From Candidatus Eiseniibacteriota bacterium (GTDB lineage Bacteria; Eisenbacteria; RBG-16-71-46; CAIMUX01), in assembly GCA_020633975.1 (NCBI GenBank), contig JACKCR010000002.1, forward strand, positions 2,728,001 to 2,792,000: a stretch of DNA of 64,000 bases. The letters run 5' to 3'. Below are positions 16,753 to 25,538 of this stretch, piece after piece. A model generated the notes under the pieces. It made no database searches. It worked only from the letters and a program-made list of their open reading frames with translations, and was not told the origin of the DNA. The position numbers and the translations under genes are program-made. How positions within the stretch are numbered: the stretch's first letter is position 1; every line of letters starts with the position of its first letter.

Positions 16753-18354
16753 CTATCTGAGGAGCACGATCCTCTCCCCGAACACGCGATCTCCGTTCGC
16801 GACTCGCACGAGGTAGCTGCCGGCGGGAACGTCGCGTCCTCGCTCGTCGTGTCCGTCCCAGAGAATCCCATCGCGGAGCACACCGCTCGACACGTCCTGT
16901 GCGGAAACGGTCCACGAGCGAATTCGACGACCGTCCGCCGAGAGAATCGAAACGTCTGCGCCCGTCGACTTCGTCGCATCCATCATGCCGGGCGCACCGA
17001 GGGCGATCCGGAACTCACCGCGACTCGGGTTGGGCACGACGTGAATGGTGCCGGCGTCCCGCAGCGTGAGAACGTCGTCGCCGGAGGGAAGCTCCGAGGG
17101 CACGAGCGGCTGACCGGGCGGCGCGAACCCGATCGAGGCGTCATCGACGACCAACACCCAGTCGCCGGAGGCGGGCGGGGTGTAGCTGTGGGTTCCTCTG
17201 GGCTGGGTGCCGAGGTCGGTGACGGTGCCATCTGCCGGGTCGTACCACCACCCTCGCGTCGAATCTCCGGTCAGACCGGTCGCATCGACCGTGACGGTTC
17301 GCGAGGTCGGAAGGAACGCAACGATCGACGAACCGTCCACAGCGACGGCGGCGACGGCGTAGTTCGTCGTCGACGGAGTGCCGAACCCGGAGACGAGTGC
17401 ATCGTGTCCGAAGTCGGGCACGAGTTCCGTCCAACGTCGGGACTCGAACAGCCTTCGGTAGTGACTCATGTTCGCGGACCCCGGTTCGTCCAGCTCCGCT
17501 TCCCAGTCGTCGAGACCGCACCAGGAGGTCGAGTATCCGAAGTGCCAGATCGGACAGTTGCCGAAGACGTAGAGGATGCTGCTGTACGTGTAGACGCTGT
17601 TGACGTCGATCCAGTCCACACCCGGCCAGCCGTCGATCGCCTGCGTCTCGGGCGCATTGTGCGCGGTGATCAGATGGGTGGAATCGAACTCGCGGATTCC
17701 TTCGACCACCTGAACGAGCTTGTCCGCGACCGGAGTGGGGTCGGTGTCGCCGCCGATCAGCCAGACGATGTTGTCGTACCCCGCGTAGCGCTGGCCGAGA
17801 TACCTCCCCCACTCGCGCATCTCGGCGAGCGTCGCTGCTTGGATCTCGCCGCACCATCCTTCGTTCCCACACCCGTACCCGAGATAGACGGGAGCGAGCA
17901 GCAACACGATGCCACGGTCCTCCGCTAGCGAGACGACCGCGTCTGCATGCACGAAGTAGTCCTCGTTCGGAGTGACGAACGGACGCCCGGTGAACGGATC
18001 GTCGCCGTAGGCGTTGGCCGGAGGGTTCGAGGAAAACTGGTGTTCGATGAGGTTCACCATGGCGAGGTTGAACCCCTTCTCTTCCCTGTCATCCAGGTAG
18101 ACCGTTGCCTCAGGAAGCGTGAGCTGCGCAATCAGCGACCACGCCGCGTCTCCGGTGAGGAAGAAGGGCGTGCCGGCTTCGTCTTCCAAGTAGCGCTGAT
18201 TCGCGGAGACTTGGAGCGCCGCGTGACTGGAGTCCAGAGCCAGCGCTGAAAGGAAGAGGACAACGAGGAGCCCACAGATCGGAATCGTCGTGACTCCAGA
18301 GCAGGGGTTCCGAGGCGAACGGCGTGACCGGCGGAGTGAGGGCATTCGGTGCAT
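16753..18354 (-). CDS. Secreted apiosidase-like glycoside hydrolase (DUF4038/GH140-like), internally shortened, with FlgD-type tail
   Basis: This 533-residue protein is exported by a signal peptide (ICGLLVVLFLSALALDSSHA). The body follows the DUF4038/apiosidase-like family: QRYLEDEAGTPFFLTGDAAW, DREEKGFNLAMVNLIEHQF, EWGRYLGQRYAGYDNIVWLI, GGDTDP, then WIDVNSVYTYSS. It runs directly into YVFGNCPIWHF and LFESRRWTELVPD, whereas family members have about 50-60 residues between these blocks, including the conserved E.yYE segment with a catalytic glutamate. The C-terminus carries the putative collagen-binding-like domain and a FlgD-like module (WDGHDERGRDVPAGSYLVRV). GGAGG precedes the ATG at 18354. 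It is the last gene of a minus-strand run after the TRAP binding protein and an SDR. Because the catalytic segment appears missing, activity is doubtful. Confidence 0.8.
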   Translation of the reverse strand: MHRMPSLRRSRRSPRNPCSGVTTIPICGLLVVLFLSALALDSSHAALQVSANQRYLEDEAGTPFFLTGDAAWSLIAQLTLPEATVYLDDREEKGFNLAMVNLIEHQFSSNPPANAYGDDPFTGRPFVTPNEDYFVHADAVVSLAEDRGIVLLLAPVYLGYGCGNEGWCGEIQAATLAEMREWGRYLGQRYAGYDNIVWLIGGDTDPTPVADKLVQVVEGIREFDSTHLITAHNAPETQAIDGWPGVDWIDVNSVYTYSSILYVFGNCPIWHFGYSTSWCGLDDWEAELDEPGSANMSHYRRLFESRRWTELVPDFGHDALVSGFGTPSTTNYAVAAVAVDGSSIVAFLPTSRTVTVDATGLTGDSTRGWWYDPADGTVTDLGTQPRGTHSYTPPASGDWVLVVDDASIGFAPPGQPLVPSELPSGDDVLTLRDAGTIHVVPNPSRGEFRIALGAPGMMDATKSTGADVSILSADGRRIRSWTVSAQDVSSGVLRDGILWDGHDERGRDVPAGSYLVRVANGDRVFGERIVLLR

Positions 18355-18406
18355 GGGATCCTCCGTTGATGTTCCGAGGCGCCCCTCCCCGGCTGCTCGT
18401 CGATCG

Positions 18407-19192
18407 CTACTTCGCGGCCGGCGGCACGAATGGCGGCCGACGTTCGACCTCGGCCATGTCGTCCGCGGCGAAGTACGCCGCGATGAGGTCTTTGTACATC
18501 GGTCTCGAGTACACGTCGGCCCGCGGCGTCTCGATCACGTCCGCGATCACCTCCGCAACCTCCGTGACCGGCTGCGCGTTCGGCATCTGCCTCGAGTCCA
18601 TTCCGCCACCCAATGCGCGGACCCCGAACTCCGTGGCAACCACACCCGGACTGACCGTGCTCACCTGGATGCCCGGATAGTCCTGCTGCAGTTCGATCCG
18701 GAGGCTACCTGTGAGTGCGTTCAGAGCGTGCTTCGCCGCGTTGTAGGCGGATCGTACGTGTGCGACCGGAACGCGACCGAGAAGGGACGAGACGTTGATG
18801 ATGTGTCCATCGCCCCGCTCTTTGAAGTGAGGGAGCACGGCCTGCATCCCATAGAGTGCAGACTTCGTGTTCACCAGCATCATCGTGTCGAAGTCGTCGT
18901 CCGTCACTTGCGACACCGGCTTCGAGATTCCACGGCCCGCGTTGTTGACCCATACGTCGATCCGCCCGAAATGATCGAGTGTCGTCCGCACGAGCCGGGC
19001 GACCTCGTCCCGCTTCGTGACATCGGTCGGGACGACCAGTGCATCCGGCCCGGCGGTCGCGGCAACGTCTCGCAGCGCGTCCTCCCGCCTGGCAGCCAGC
19101 ACCGGCTTCCCGCCTCGCTCTCCCACGATGCGAGCTAGCTCCGCCCCGATTCCCGAACTCGCTCCGGTGATGACGACGACCTTGTCCTTCAC
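18407..19192 (-). CDS. Short-chain dehydrogenase/reductase (SDR)
   Basis: This 261-residue classical SDR is an NAD(P)-dependent oxidoreductase. The cofactor motif GASSGIGAELA is at ~10-20, NNAGRG at ~90, the active-site serine in NVSSLLGRVP, and the catalytic YxxxK in SAYNAAKHALNAL. The C-terminal region (SPGVVATEFG; PRADVYSRP) is like the YqjQ/DltE-type subgroup, whose substrates are mostly unknown. The basic residues AARRED after the second strand favour NADP. The stop of the TRAP binding protein gene lies 23 bases upstream and the glycosidase gene starts 52 bases downstream, so the three are probably one transcript. Confidence 0.92.
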   Translation of the reverse strand: MKDKVVVITGASSGIGAELARIVGERGGKPVLAARREDALRDVAATAGPDALVVPTDVTKRDEVARLVRTTLDHFGRIDVWVNNAGRGISKPVSQVTDDDFDTMMLVNTKSALYGMQAVLPHFKERGDGHIINVSSLLGRVPVAHVRSAYNAAKHALNALTGSLRIELQQDYPGIQVSTVSPGVVATEFGVRALGGGMDSRQMPNAQPVTEVAEVIADVIETPRADVYSRPMYKDLIAAYFAADDMAEVERRPPFVPPAAK

Positions 19193-19215
19193 GAAGTACT
19201 CCTTTCCGCAGCTCG

Positions 19216-20337
19216 TTAGTCCGTAGGTGCGAATGCGTAGGAAGCGTACGCGTTCTCAGCCGTGGCAAACCAGTCGAACGCTTCCCTGCGGAAGGCAAGC
19301 CATTGGTCGTAGACCCGCTTGTAGGCAGGGTCCTTCCCGGCCTGATCCGCGTACATCTCCATCGCAGCCTTCTCCGCGGCCTCGAGGATGTCGTCGTGGA
19401 ATCGCTTCACCTCGACCCCATGACCGAGGAGCCGCGCCAGGGCCGCCGGGTTCTTCGCGTCGTACCGGGCTTGCATCGTCACCACGGAGTCCTGCGCCGC
19501 CGCCTCCAGCATCTGCTGGTAGACCCGGGGCAGTTCATCCCAAGCCTTCAGGTTGATGTAGATGGACAGAGACGGTCCTGGTTCCCACCAGCCTGGGTAG
19601 TAGTACTTCTTCGCGACCTTGTAGAAACCGAGCTTCTCGTCGTCGTACGGACCGACCCACTCGGTCGCATCGATCGCGCCGCGCTCGAGCGCAGGGTAGA
19701 TGTCGCCACCTGCGAGAACCTGCACGGTCGCCCCGAGCCGGCTCATGACTTCCCCGCCGAGTCCCGGGATCCGCATCTTGAGCCCCTTGAGATCGGCCGC
19801 GGAGTCGATGTCCCGCTTGAACCAGCCGCCCATCTGCGCGCCGGTGTTTCCGCACGGGTAGTTGCGGATGCCGAAGTCGGCGAAGAGGTCGCGCATCAGG
19901 TCGAGTCCGCCCGCCTCCGTGAGCCACGCGGCCTGTTGCCTCGACGTGAGTCCGAACGGCACGCAGCAGTCGAACGCGAGCGCGGGGTTCTTGCCGGTGA
20001 AGTAGTAGCTGGCGGTCTGCGCGATCTGCACGGTTCCCTGCTGCACCGCGTCCATCACCTGGAGTCCGGGCACGATCTCGCCGGCGGGATAGACGTGGAT
20101 CACGAACCGGCCCTCGCTCAGCTCCTTCACCCGGTTCGCAATCACTTCGCAAACTCCGAAGATGGTGTCGAGCCCGCGTGGAAAGCTCGACGCGAGTCGC
20201 CACTGGATGTTCTTCTGGGTCTGGACAGACGGCGCGCCCTCTCCTGACTTGTCCTGCGCGCAGGCGGACAGCGCTCCTGCCGTACCCGCGGCGACCACTC
20301 CGGGCATCACGTTCCGGATGAACTCTCGTCGTCTCAT
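19216..20337 (-). CDS. dctP: TRAP transporter periplasmic binding protein (DctP, TakP-like), Tat-exported
   Basis: This 373-residue protein captures an organic acid in the periplasm for a TRAP permease. The N-terminus RRREFIRNVMPG is a twin-arginine signal followed by a short hydrophobic stretch and LSACAQ. The mature part shows the DctP fold: WRLASSFPRGLDTIFG, LSEGRFVIHVYPAGEIVPG, LKGLKMRIPGLGGEV, and EWVGPYDDEKLGFYKVAKKY, the last typical of the TakP/2-oxoacid-binding branch. GGGAGGAAG before 20337 fixes the start; an upstream in-frame Met at 20409 is not needed. No permease genes adjoin it; the only dctQM pair in view is 8 kb away on the other strand. It heads a probable operon with the SDR and glycosidase genes. 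Confidence 0.93.
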   Translation of the reverse strand: MRRREFIRNVMPGVVAAGTAGALSACAQDKSGEGAPSVQTQKNIQWRLASSFPRGLDTIFGVCEVIANRVKELSEGRFVIHVYPAGEIVPGLQVMDAVQQGTVQIAQTASYYFTGKNPALAFDCCVPFGLTSRQQAAWLTEAGGLDLMRDLFADFGIRNYPCGNTGAQMGGWFKRDIDSAADLKGLKMRIPGLGGEVMSRLGATVQVLAGGDIYPALERGAIDATEWVGPYDDEKLGFYKVAKKYYYPGWWEPGPSLSIYINLKAWDELPRVYQQMLEAAAQDSVVTMQARYDAKNPAALARLLGHGVEVKRFHDDILEAAEKAAMEMYADQAGKDPAYKRVYDQWLAFRREAFDWFATAENAYASYAFAPTD

Positions 20338-20633
20338 GGTCTTCCTCCCTGAGAGGTTCTTTGCCGACAGCCAGAAAGCGAAGCGATGGGATGGTGACAC
20401 GGGGCCCATCGACTCTCAAGGGCGCCGCGCCCGATGCCAGGCCCCTTGGGTCGACGTTGCCCTCTGTCTGCATTCCGCTGCTTCGGGGCACCTCGATTCT
20501 GACGGAACTCTGCTTCGACGATTCGGAAGCTGGGACCCAAACGGCGCCATGTGGGTTCTCGAACGTTACGTTCGGTGCGCTCGCGGACTCAAAGGCGGCG
20601 ATCGGCCGGACCGCCCCCCAAACAGACTCATCG

Positions 20634-21566
20634 ATGAGGAACCCGAAACCGTTGACAGGAAGTCAGTTGCCATCCCGTGGGTCCGAACTCGGACTGCAGA
20701 GCACCAGCAGAGGGAGCCGCCATTCACGACGCATCGGTGGAGGAATCCTCTGCCTCGGCGTCGTGTCCTGCGCTTTCACCGGTGTCACGTCCCTTGCCCA
20801 TGCTGAGGCTCCCCTCGGGAGTGGAAGCACCAGCGGAATCGGCGCCGGCCCGCACGTGCAGGTCGAGTGGGTCGCAGAGAGCCCTCTCGTTCCGGGCCAG
20901 ACCACGCGCACGGCGGTCCTCTTCACGATCGAGGACGGGTGGCACACCTACGGACAAGCCGAGAACGACACGGGATTCCCCGCCCGGTTCGAGCCGGTAC
21001 TGCCGCCTGGCATCACGCTCGTCGGCGAAGCCTGGCCCACACCGGAACGCCACGCATCTCCGGGGGACATCCTCGATCACATCTACGAGGACCAGGTCGC
21101 GATCTTCCTCGACCTGAGCACGGCCCCGGACCTCGAACCCGGCGACGTAGAGCTCGGACTCGGCATCAACTGGCTGGTCTGCCGAGAGGCCTGCGTCTTC
21201 GAAGGCGACAGTCTCGGCGTCACCTGGAAGGTGGCGACTCCAAAGGACAGCCCTCCGCCGACGTCCGTCGCCTACCAGGCAGCCGTGCCCTTCCTCGCGA
21301 AGATCCCAGTGCCCCTTCCTGTCGACACCGACATCCAGATCGAGGTCATCCCGGGCGCGACTCGAGAGATGAAGATCCGCGTCCCGGAGGCCAAGCAGAT
21401 TGCCTTCCTGCCCGCTCCGAATGCAGCCAGACCAGAGAATCCGATCGAAGACGCCTTTGCGCGCGGAAACAAACTCGACATCCGGTTCGCGCCGGATGCC
21501 GGGGACGTCACCGGCACACTCGTGGTCGAGCGAGCCGGTCAGTTCGAGTACTACGCCATTCCGTGA
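20634..21566 (+). CDS. Secreted DsbD N-terminal-domain-like protein
   Basis: This protein of about 310 residues has a signal peptide (hydrophobic GGGILCLGVVSCAFTGVTSLA, cleavage near AHA-EAP). Its first mature domain matches the periplasmic N-terminal domain of DsbD/ScsB: PGQTTRTAVLFTIEDGWHTY, then GFPARFEPVLPPGI and the redox-type GINWLVCREACVFEGD. The CREAC pair is the expected Cys-containing loop. The membrane and thioredoxin domains of DsbD are absent, so it is a stand-alone N-domain. The ATG at 20634 is the best start before the signal, but no clear ribosome site is visible. A periplasmic redoxin starts 53 bases downstream, so the two probably form a thiol-redox pair. 20338-20633 holds the divergent promoters; no clear hexamers were seen. 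Confidence 0.8.
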   Translation: MRNPKPLTGSQLPSRGSELGLQSTSRGSRHSRRIGGGILCLGVVSCAFTGVTSLAHAEAPLGSGSTSGIGAGPHVQVEWVAESPLVPGQTTRTAVLFTIEDGWHTYGQAENDTGFPARFEPVLPPGITLVGEAWPTPERHASPGDILDHIYEDQVAIFLDLSTAPDLEPGDVELGLGINWLVCREACVFEGDSLGVTWKVATPKDSPPPTSVAYQAAVPFLAKIPVPLPVDTDIQIEVIPGATREMKIRVPEAKQIAFLPAPNAARPENPIEDAFARGNKLDIRFAPDAGDVTGTLVVERAGQFEYYAIP

Positions 21567-21619
21567 CCCGACCCACGGAAGACCAAAGCAACGTCTACAG
21601 TCTCTCAGGAGGAATCGAA

Positions 21620-22354
21620 ATGAACCGCCGATCCATGCTCTCCCCATCCGGACGTCTCGCACTTTCGCTCTGCGCCACGTCCCTCTTCGCCCTCGGACTG
21701 GGCTCCCTCGACGCCCAAGCGGATGGCATGCAGCATGCCGCCGGAATGAAGGACAAGGCACAGCACGCCGCGATGGACGCCAAAGACGCCGCCCACGCCA
21801 TGGCCGATCACGTCACCGGAACGGCGGAAGTCGGGAAGCAGGCTCCCGAGTTCGTGCTCACCGACACCGACGGCCATGTGCACAAACTGAGCGACTACAA
21901 GGGCAAGGTCGTCGTCCTCGAATGGTTCAACCCGGACTGCCCGTTCGTGAAGAAGCACCACATGAACAACAAGTCGATGTCCAAGGCGTACGAAAGCGTC
22001 AAGGGTGACGACGTGGTCTGGCTCGCGATCAACTCCGGAGCCGCGGGCAAGCAAGGAGCCGGGCTCGACCGGAACAAGCAGGCGAGGAACGACTACGGAA
22101 TCGCCTACCCCGTCCTCCTCGACTCGAGCGGCATCGTCGGGCACGCCTATGGCGCGAAGAACACGCCCCACATGTTCGTGATCGACAAGGCCGGAAAGCT
22201 GGCGTACGTCGGTGCGATCGACGACAATCCGAGCCCGGACGTCCTGGGCGAGGTGAACTACGTCATCCAGACGGTGGGACACCTCCGGAAGGGCGAGTCC
22301 GTGACGATGAACCAGACCAAGCCGTACGGCTGCAGTGTCAAGTACGCGTCCTAG
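21620..22354 (+). CDS. Exported redoxin / AhpC-TSA family protein
   Basis: This 244-residue protein has a signal peptide (LALSLCATSLFALGLGSLDAQA) and then an Ala/His/Met-rich linker (MQHAAGMKDKAQHAAMD). The thioredoxin-like domain starts with VGKQAPEFVLTDTDGHVHKL and has a single active-site-type cysteine in FNPDCPFVKKHHM instead of CxxC, as in the peroxiredoxin-like group. NTPHMFVIDKAGKLAYVGAI is the cis-Pro and following strand. AGGAGGAATC ends 3 bases before the ATG at 21620. It sits after the DsbD-N-like gene and before an NAD reductase gene, and is probably periplasmic. One further Cys near the C-terminus (YGCSVKYAS) might be a resolving cysteine. The peroxidase function is inferred from the family. 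Confidence 0.85.
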   Translation: MNRRSMLSPSGRLALSLCATSLFALGLGSLDAQADGMQHAAGMKDKAQHAAMDAKDAAHAMADHVTGTAEVGKQAPEFVLTDTDGHVHKLSDYKGKVVVLEWFNPDCPFVKKHHMNNKSMSKAYESVKGDDVVWLAINSGAAGKQGAGLDRNKQARNDYGIAYPVLLDSSGIVGHAYGAKNTPHMFVIDKAGKLAYVGAIDDNPSPDVLGEVNYVIQTVGHLRKGESVTMNQTKPYGCSVKYAS

Positions 22355-22381
22355 GGCGACGCGCAGAACGACGGAGCGCAC

Positions 22382-23404
22382 GTGAAGCTACTCGTACTCG
22401 GCGGCACTATCTTCCTTGGGCGTCACGTCGTGGAGGCGGCCCGGGCTCGTGGCCACGAGGTCACGCTCTTCCACCGTGGGCAGCACAACCCGGGGCTCTT
22501 CCCGGACCTTCCAGTGGTCTTGGGTGACCGGAAGACCGACTTGGAGAAGCTCGCGGGCGGGAGCTGGGACGCCGTCCTCGATACGTCCGGATACGTGCCG
22601 CGGGTCGTCACCGAAAGCGCACGGTTCTTCGCGGACCGTGCGCAGCACTACACCTTCATCTCTTCCATCTCCGTCTTCTCCGACCTGACCAAGCCGTGGA
22701 TCGACGAATCGGCCCCGGTAGGTCGGCTAGAAACCGAGACGGAAGAAGTGACGGGCGAGACCTACGGGCCCCTCAAAGCGCTTTGCGAGGAGGCGGCCGA
22801 GGCTGCGATGCCCGGGCGCGTGTGGAACGTTCGGCCGGGACTCATCGTCGGTCCAGACGATCCTACCCACCGGTTCACCTACTGGCCGGCGCGGTTCGCC
22901 CAAGGCGACGAGATCCTCGTCCCAGACATTCCCAACGAGCCGATCCAGGTGATCGACGTTCGCGATCTCGCGGAGTGGCTCGTGCGAGGGATGGAGGAGA
23001 AGCTGACCGGCGTCTACAACGCCACCGGGCCAGCCGAACCGTTCACGTGGCGGGAGCTGGTCGACACTTGCACCGACGTAGTGGCGAGTGGCCCGGAACC
23101 TCCCGCCGTCCATCCACACGTAACTTGGGTGAGCGAAGCGTTCCTTCAGGAGAAGAAAGTCGGCGCGTGGATGGAGCTTCCGCTCTGGGTGCCCGTCGAG
23201 CCCGAGTCCGTCGCGTTCAGCCGGATCTCGATCGAGAAGGCGAAGCAGGCCGGGCTTACGTTCCGACCACTCGAAGCAACGGTTCGAGATACGCTCGCAT
23301 GGTTCCGTACACAGCCCGATCGGGACTGGCCGGCAGGACTCGCCGAGCGAAAGGAGTCCGCGCTGCTCACGGACTGGCATAGGACGGTTGCGGAGAACGC
23401 GTGA
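22382..23404 (+). CDS. NAD-dependent epimerase/dehydratase-like (atypical SDR) protein
   Basis: This 340-residue cytoplasmic protein is an extended or atypical SDR. The N-terminal Rossmann motif is MKLLVLGGTIFLGRHVVEAA (GGTxFLG form) with HRGQHNP after the second strand. VLDTSGYVPRVV, HYTFISSISVFSDL and TYGPLKALCEEAA follow; the catalytic Tyr-x-x-x-Lys appears as YGPLK. NVRPGLIVGPDDPTHRFTYW and QVIDVRDLAEWLVRGM match reductases of the isoflavone/CSP41-like type. The GTG start at 22382 follows the redoxin stop by 27 bases. It overlaps the next gene by 4 nt, implying translational coupling with an esterase-like protein. The substrate is unknown. Confidence 0.88.
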   Translation: MKLLVLGGTIFLGRHVVEAARARGHEVTLFHRGQHNPGLFPDLPVVLGDRKTDLEKLAGGSWDAVLDTSGYVPRVVTESARFFADRAQHYTFISSISVFSDLTKPWIDESAPVGRLETETEEVTGETYGPLKALCEEAAEAAMPGRVWNVRPGLIVGPDDPTHRFTYWPARFAQGDEILVPDIPNEPIQVIDVRDLAEWLVRGMEEKLTGVYNATGPAEPFTWRELVDTCTDVVASGPEPPAVHPHVTWVSEAFLQEKKVGAWMELPLWVPVEPESVAFSRISIEKAKQAGLTFRPLEATVRDTLAWFRTQPDRDWPAGLAERKESALLTDWHRTVAENA

Positions 23405-24096
23405 CCGAGCCGAAGACCAACGAGCCTCTTCTCACGTTCCGAGTCGAACCTCCTGCCGTCCGCGAGGCTCTGGAGAACGGAAGCATCGACCCCACGCTGC
23501 CGGTCGTGCTCTGCCTCCACGGCTGGGGCATGGACGGAGACTGGTTCGCCCGACTCACGCAGGGACTGTTCGAAGTGCCGGCGCTGTTCGTCTACCCGAC
23601 CGCTCCCAAGCAAGTGAAGAAGGACGACGGCTCGACCGGCTTCAGTTGGTACGACTACGATGGCGACAGCACTTCGTTCGTCCGCGAACTCGCCGCACTC
23701 GAGGTGCGTCTCTTGGAGTTCCTGAAGCAGTTCGAGTCACGCCACTCACTCGAGCCCGCCTCTCGAGCGCTCGTCGGCTTCTCCCAAGGAGGATACGGAG
23801 GGTCCTACGTCGCCCTCCGCAATCCGACGGTCTTTCGCGCGCTCGCGATCTCCGGTGCCCGAATCAAGGACGAGGCGCTCGGGCCGGAGCTCGAGGGCGC
23901 AGCGCAGGCGGGGTTCCGCGTGCTCGCCTGTCACGGGAACCGGGATCCGCACGTGAGCAAGGAACGCGCGAAGGCCTCGATCGACGCCCTCGCCGCTGCA
24001 GGGGTCGAGACCCGCTGGGAAGAGTTCGACGCGGGGCACTCGCTCGGACGTTCCCAGATCCGGCTCATGCGGGATTGGCTGCGCGACTCGCTCTAA
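23401..24096 (+). CDS. Alpha/beta hydrolase (phospholipase/carboxylesterase-like)
   Basis: This 231-residue protein without a signal peptide is an alpha/beta hydrolase similar to small carboxylesterases. CLHGWGMDGDWFARL is the oxyanion strand, the nucleophile is the Ser in ALVGFSQGGYGGSY, and the acid and base are likely the Asp in CHGNRDPHVSKE and the His in FDAGHSLGRSQ. The GTG start at 23401 is set by a 4-nt overlap with the upstream NAD reductase (GTGA). The length and layout match acyl-protein thioesterase/YpfH-like enzymes; the natural ester is unknown. Confidence 0.87.
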   Translation: MTEPKTNEPLLTFRVEPPAVREALENGSIDPTLPVVLCLHGWGMDGDWFARLTQGLFEVPALFVYPTAPKQVKKDDGSTGFSWYDYDGDSTSFVRELAALEVRLLEFLKQFESRHSLEPASRALVGFSQGGYGGSYVALRNPTVFRALAISGARIKDEALGPELEGAAQAGFRVLACHGNRDPHVSKERAKASIDALAAAGVETRWEEFDAGHSLGRSQIRLMRDWLRDSL

Positions 24097-24167
24097 GGAC
24101 TACGCCCACCCGGCAGACACGCTTCGACCTGCCCTCCTGGTGAGCACGCTCCCCGTTGAAGTTGGGC

Positions 24168-25475
24168 TCAGTTCGAGCGGTCTTGGATGACCAAGTCCAC
24201 GCGACGGTTCCGCTGCCGTCCTTCATCGGTGGCATTGTCCGCGACGGGACGCGAGAATCCGAAACCACGGTGCGTCATCCGGGCCGCGTCCACTCCCTGC
24301 TCGACCAGGAAGTCGTACACAGCCTCTGCACGGCGCTCGGACAGCTCCTGGTTGTAGGCTTCGGAGCCGATGTTGTCCGTATGTCCTTCGATTCCGACGG
24401 ACATCTCCGAGAACTGGTTGAGAATCGTCGCGACGCGCACGAGCGCGAACTCGACGTCCCGCTTGAGCGTGGCCTTGCCGAAGTCGAAGAGGATGTCCGC
24501 GAGCGAGAGGATCGTTCCGCGCGCATCCTGGGAGATCTTGGCGTACTTCCCTTCGAGTTGACCGAGGGCGTCATACAAGTCGTCCTGACGACTCCGCGCC
24601 TCCATACGAGTCTTGTCGAGCTCGGCCCGGAGGTCGTCCTGGAGTCCACGCTCCAACTCGAGCGTCGCCTTGAGCGCTGCATCCCGGGACTCGGCAAGAC
24701 GCGCTGCCAGCGTCGTCGCCTGGACACAAGACTGATGTGCCACGTCGGTCCGAACCCGGCACTCCGCTTCCTGCAGTAGGCGTCCCGCGATGTGCAAGTG
24801 ATAGCCGCGCTCCTCGGTCGACGCCTTGTCGACGCGAGCGGCAGCGATCCGGCGATCGAACTCGCCCTCCAGGTCGACCAGGCTCACGTTCCCAGCTTCG
24901 GCAGCGCCCTTCCACTCGTCCCACGCCTGAACGAGTACGTCCGGCGGCGTGACCGCCATGTCCGCCTCGAATCGCGACTCGGGCAGCGGCAGCGGCTCCG
25001 GCAGTTCGGGCCGTTGGCGCGAAAGCGGGGCGACACGGGAGACGACCGACTCGGTCTGCTCGAGGACGTAGAACGCCTCCTCCCATCCGCGTCGGGTCTG
25101 CTCCAACTCCCGGAGACAGTGATCTGCGCGGCGCTGCGCCTGCTCCATTTGGCTCATCGCCAGCGCGACTTCCGCGTCGGCGAGTGCCATGTTCATCTCC
25201 ATCTGCGCAACCTTGCCGTCGCCCGACTCGGCTTCACGCGCGGCGATGTTCCTGCGCTCGGTTCCTGCTCCGAGCACATCCTGTGCGCCCGCTTCCGGCT
25301 CCATCCGCCGGACTTCGTCCGCGTAGCGATCGAATTGGTCGAGGGACGCGGTGAGATCCGGACGGGATCCCGCACACCCTGCCCCGAGGAGAGCCATGGC
25401 CAGGAAGCCGACGGCCAAGAGGACGAAATGGAATGGGTGCCCCTTGCTGCGGGAAAAAGCGTGTCCGGTGCTCAT
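24168..25475 (-). CDS. OmpA-family lipoprotein with DUF4398-like and coiled-coil region
   Basis: This 435-residue outer-membrane lipoprotein has a lipobox in MALLGAGCAGSRP. The middle (~40-320) is helical and Glu/Arg-rich (DAEVALAMSQMEQAQRRADH; LAESRDAALKATLELERGLQ), resembling DUF4398 proteins and coiled coils. The C-terminal ~110 residues form the OmpA peptidoglycan-binding domain: DILFDFGKATLKRDVE, GIEGHTDNIGSEAYNQELSE, RRAEAVYDFLVEQGVD, GFGFSRPVADN and GRQRNRRVDLVI. The Asp and Arg that bind diaminopimelate appear present. GGAGGCGAGC precedes the ATG at 25475. A TACACT element (25531-25526 on this strand) lies about 50 bases upstream. It diverges from the TIGR03790 lipoprotein gene; 25476-25538 contains both promoters. 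Confidence 0.93.
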   Translation of the reverse strand: MSTGHAFSRSKGHPFHFVLLAVGFLAMALLGAGCAGSRPDLTASLDQFDRYADEVRRMEPEAGAQDVLGAGTERRNIAAREAESGDGKVAQMEMNMALADAEVALAMSQMEQAQRRADHCLRELEQTRRGWEEAFYVLEQTESVVSRVAPLSRQRPELPEPLPLPESRFEADMAVTPPDVLVQAWDEWKGAAEAGNVSLVDLEGEFDRRIAAARVDKASTEERGYHLHIAGRLLQEAECRVRTDVAHQSCVQATTLAARLAESRDAALKATLELERGLQDDLRAELDKTRMEARSRQDDLYDALGQLEGKYAKISQDARGTILSLADILFDFGKATLKRDVEFALVRVATILNQFSEMSVGIEGHTDNIGSEAYNQELSERRAEAVYDFLVEQGVDAARMTHRGFGFSRPVADNATDEGRQRNRRVDLVIQDRSN

Positions 25476-25538
25476 CGAATGCTCGCCTCCTTGCGTGTTC
25501 TCGTGCGGGAATCCTGGCAACGGGGTAGTGTAGCCGCG

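Noticed and set aside
20338-20633. Extending the DsbD-N-like protein upstream to 20361
   Set aside because: The added ~90 residues have no similarity and would put the signal peptide deep inside the protein.
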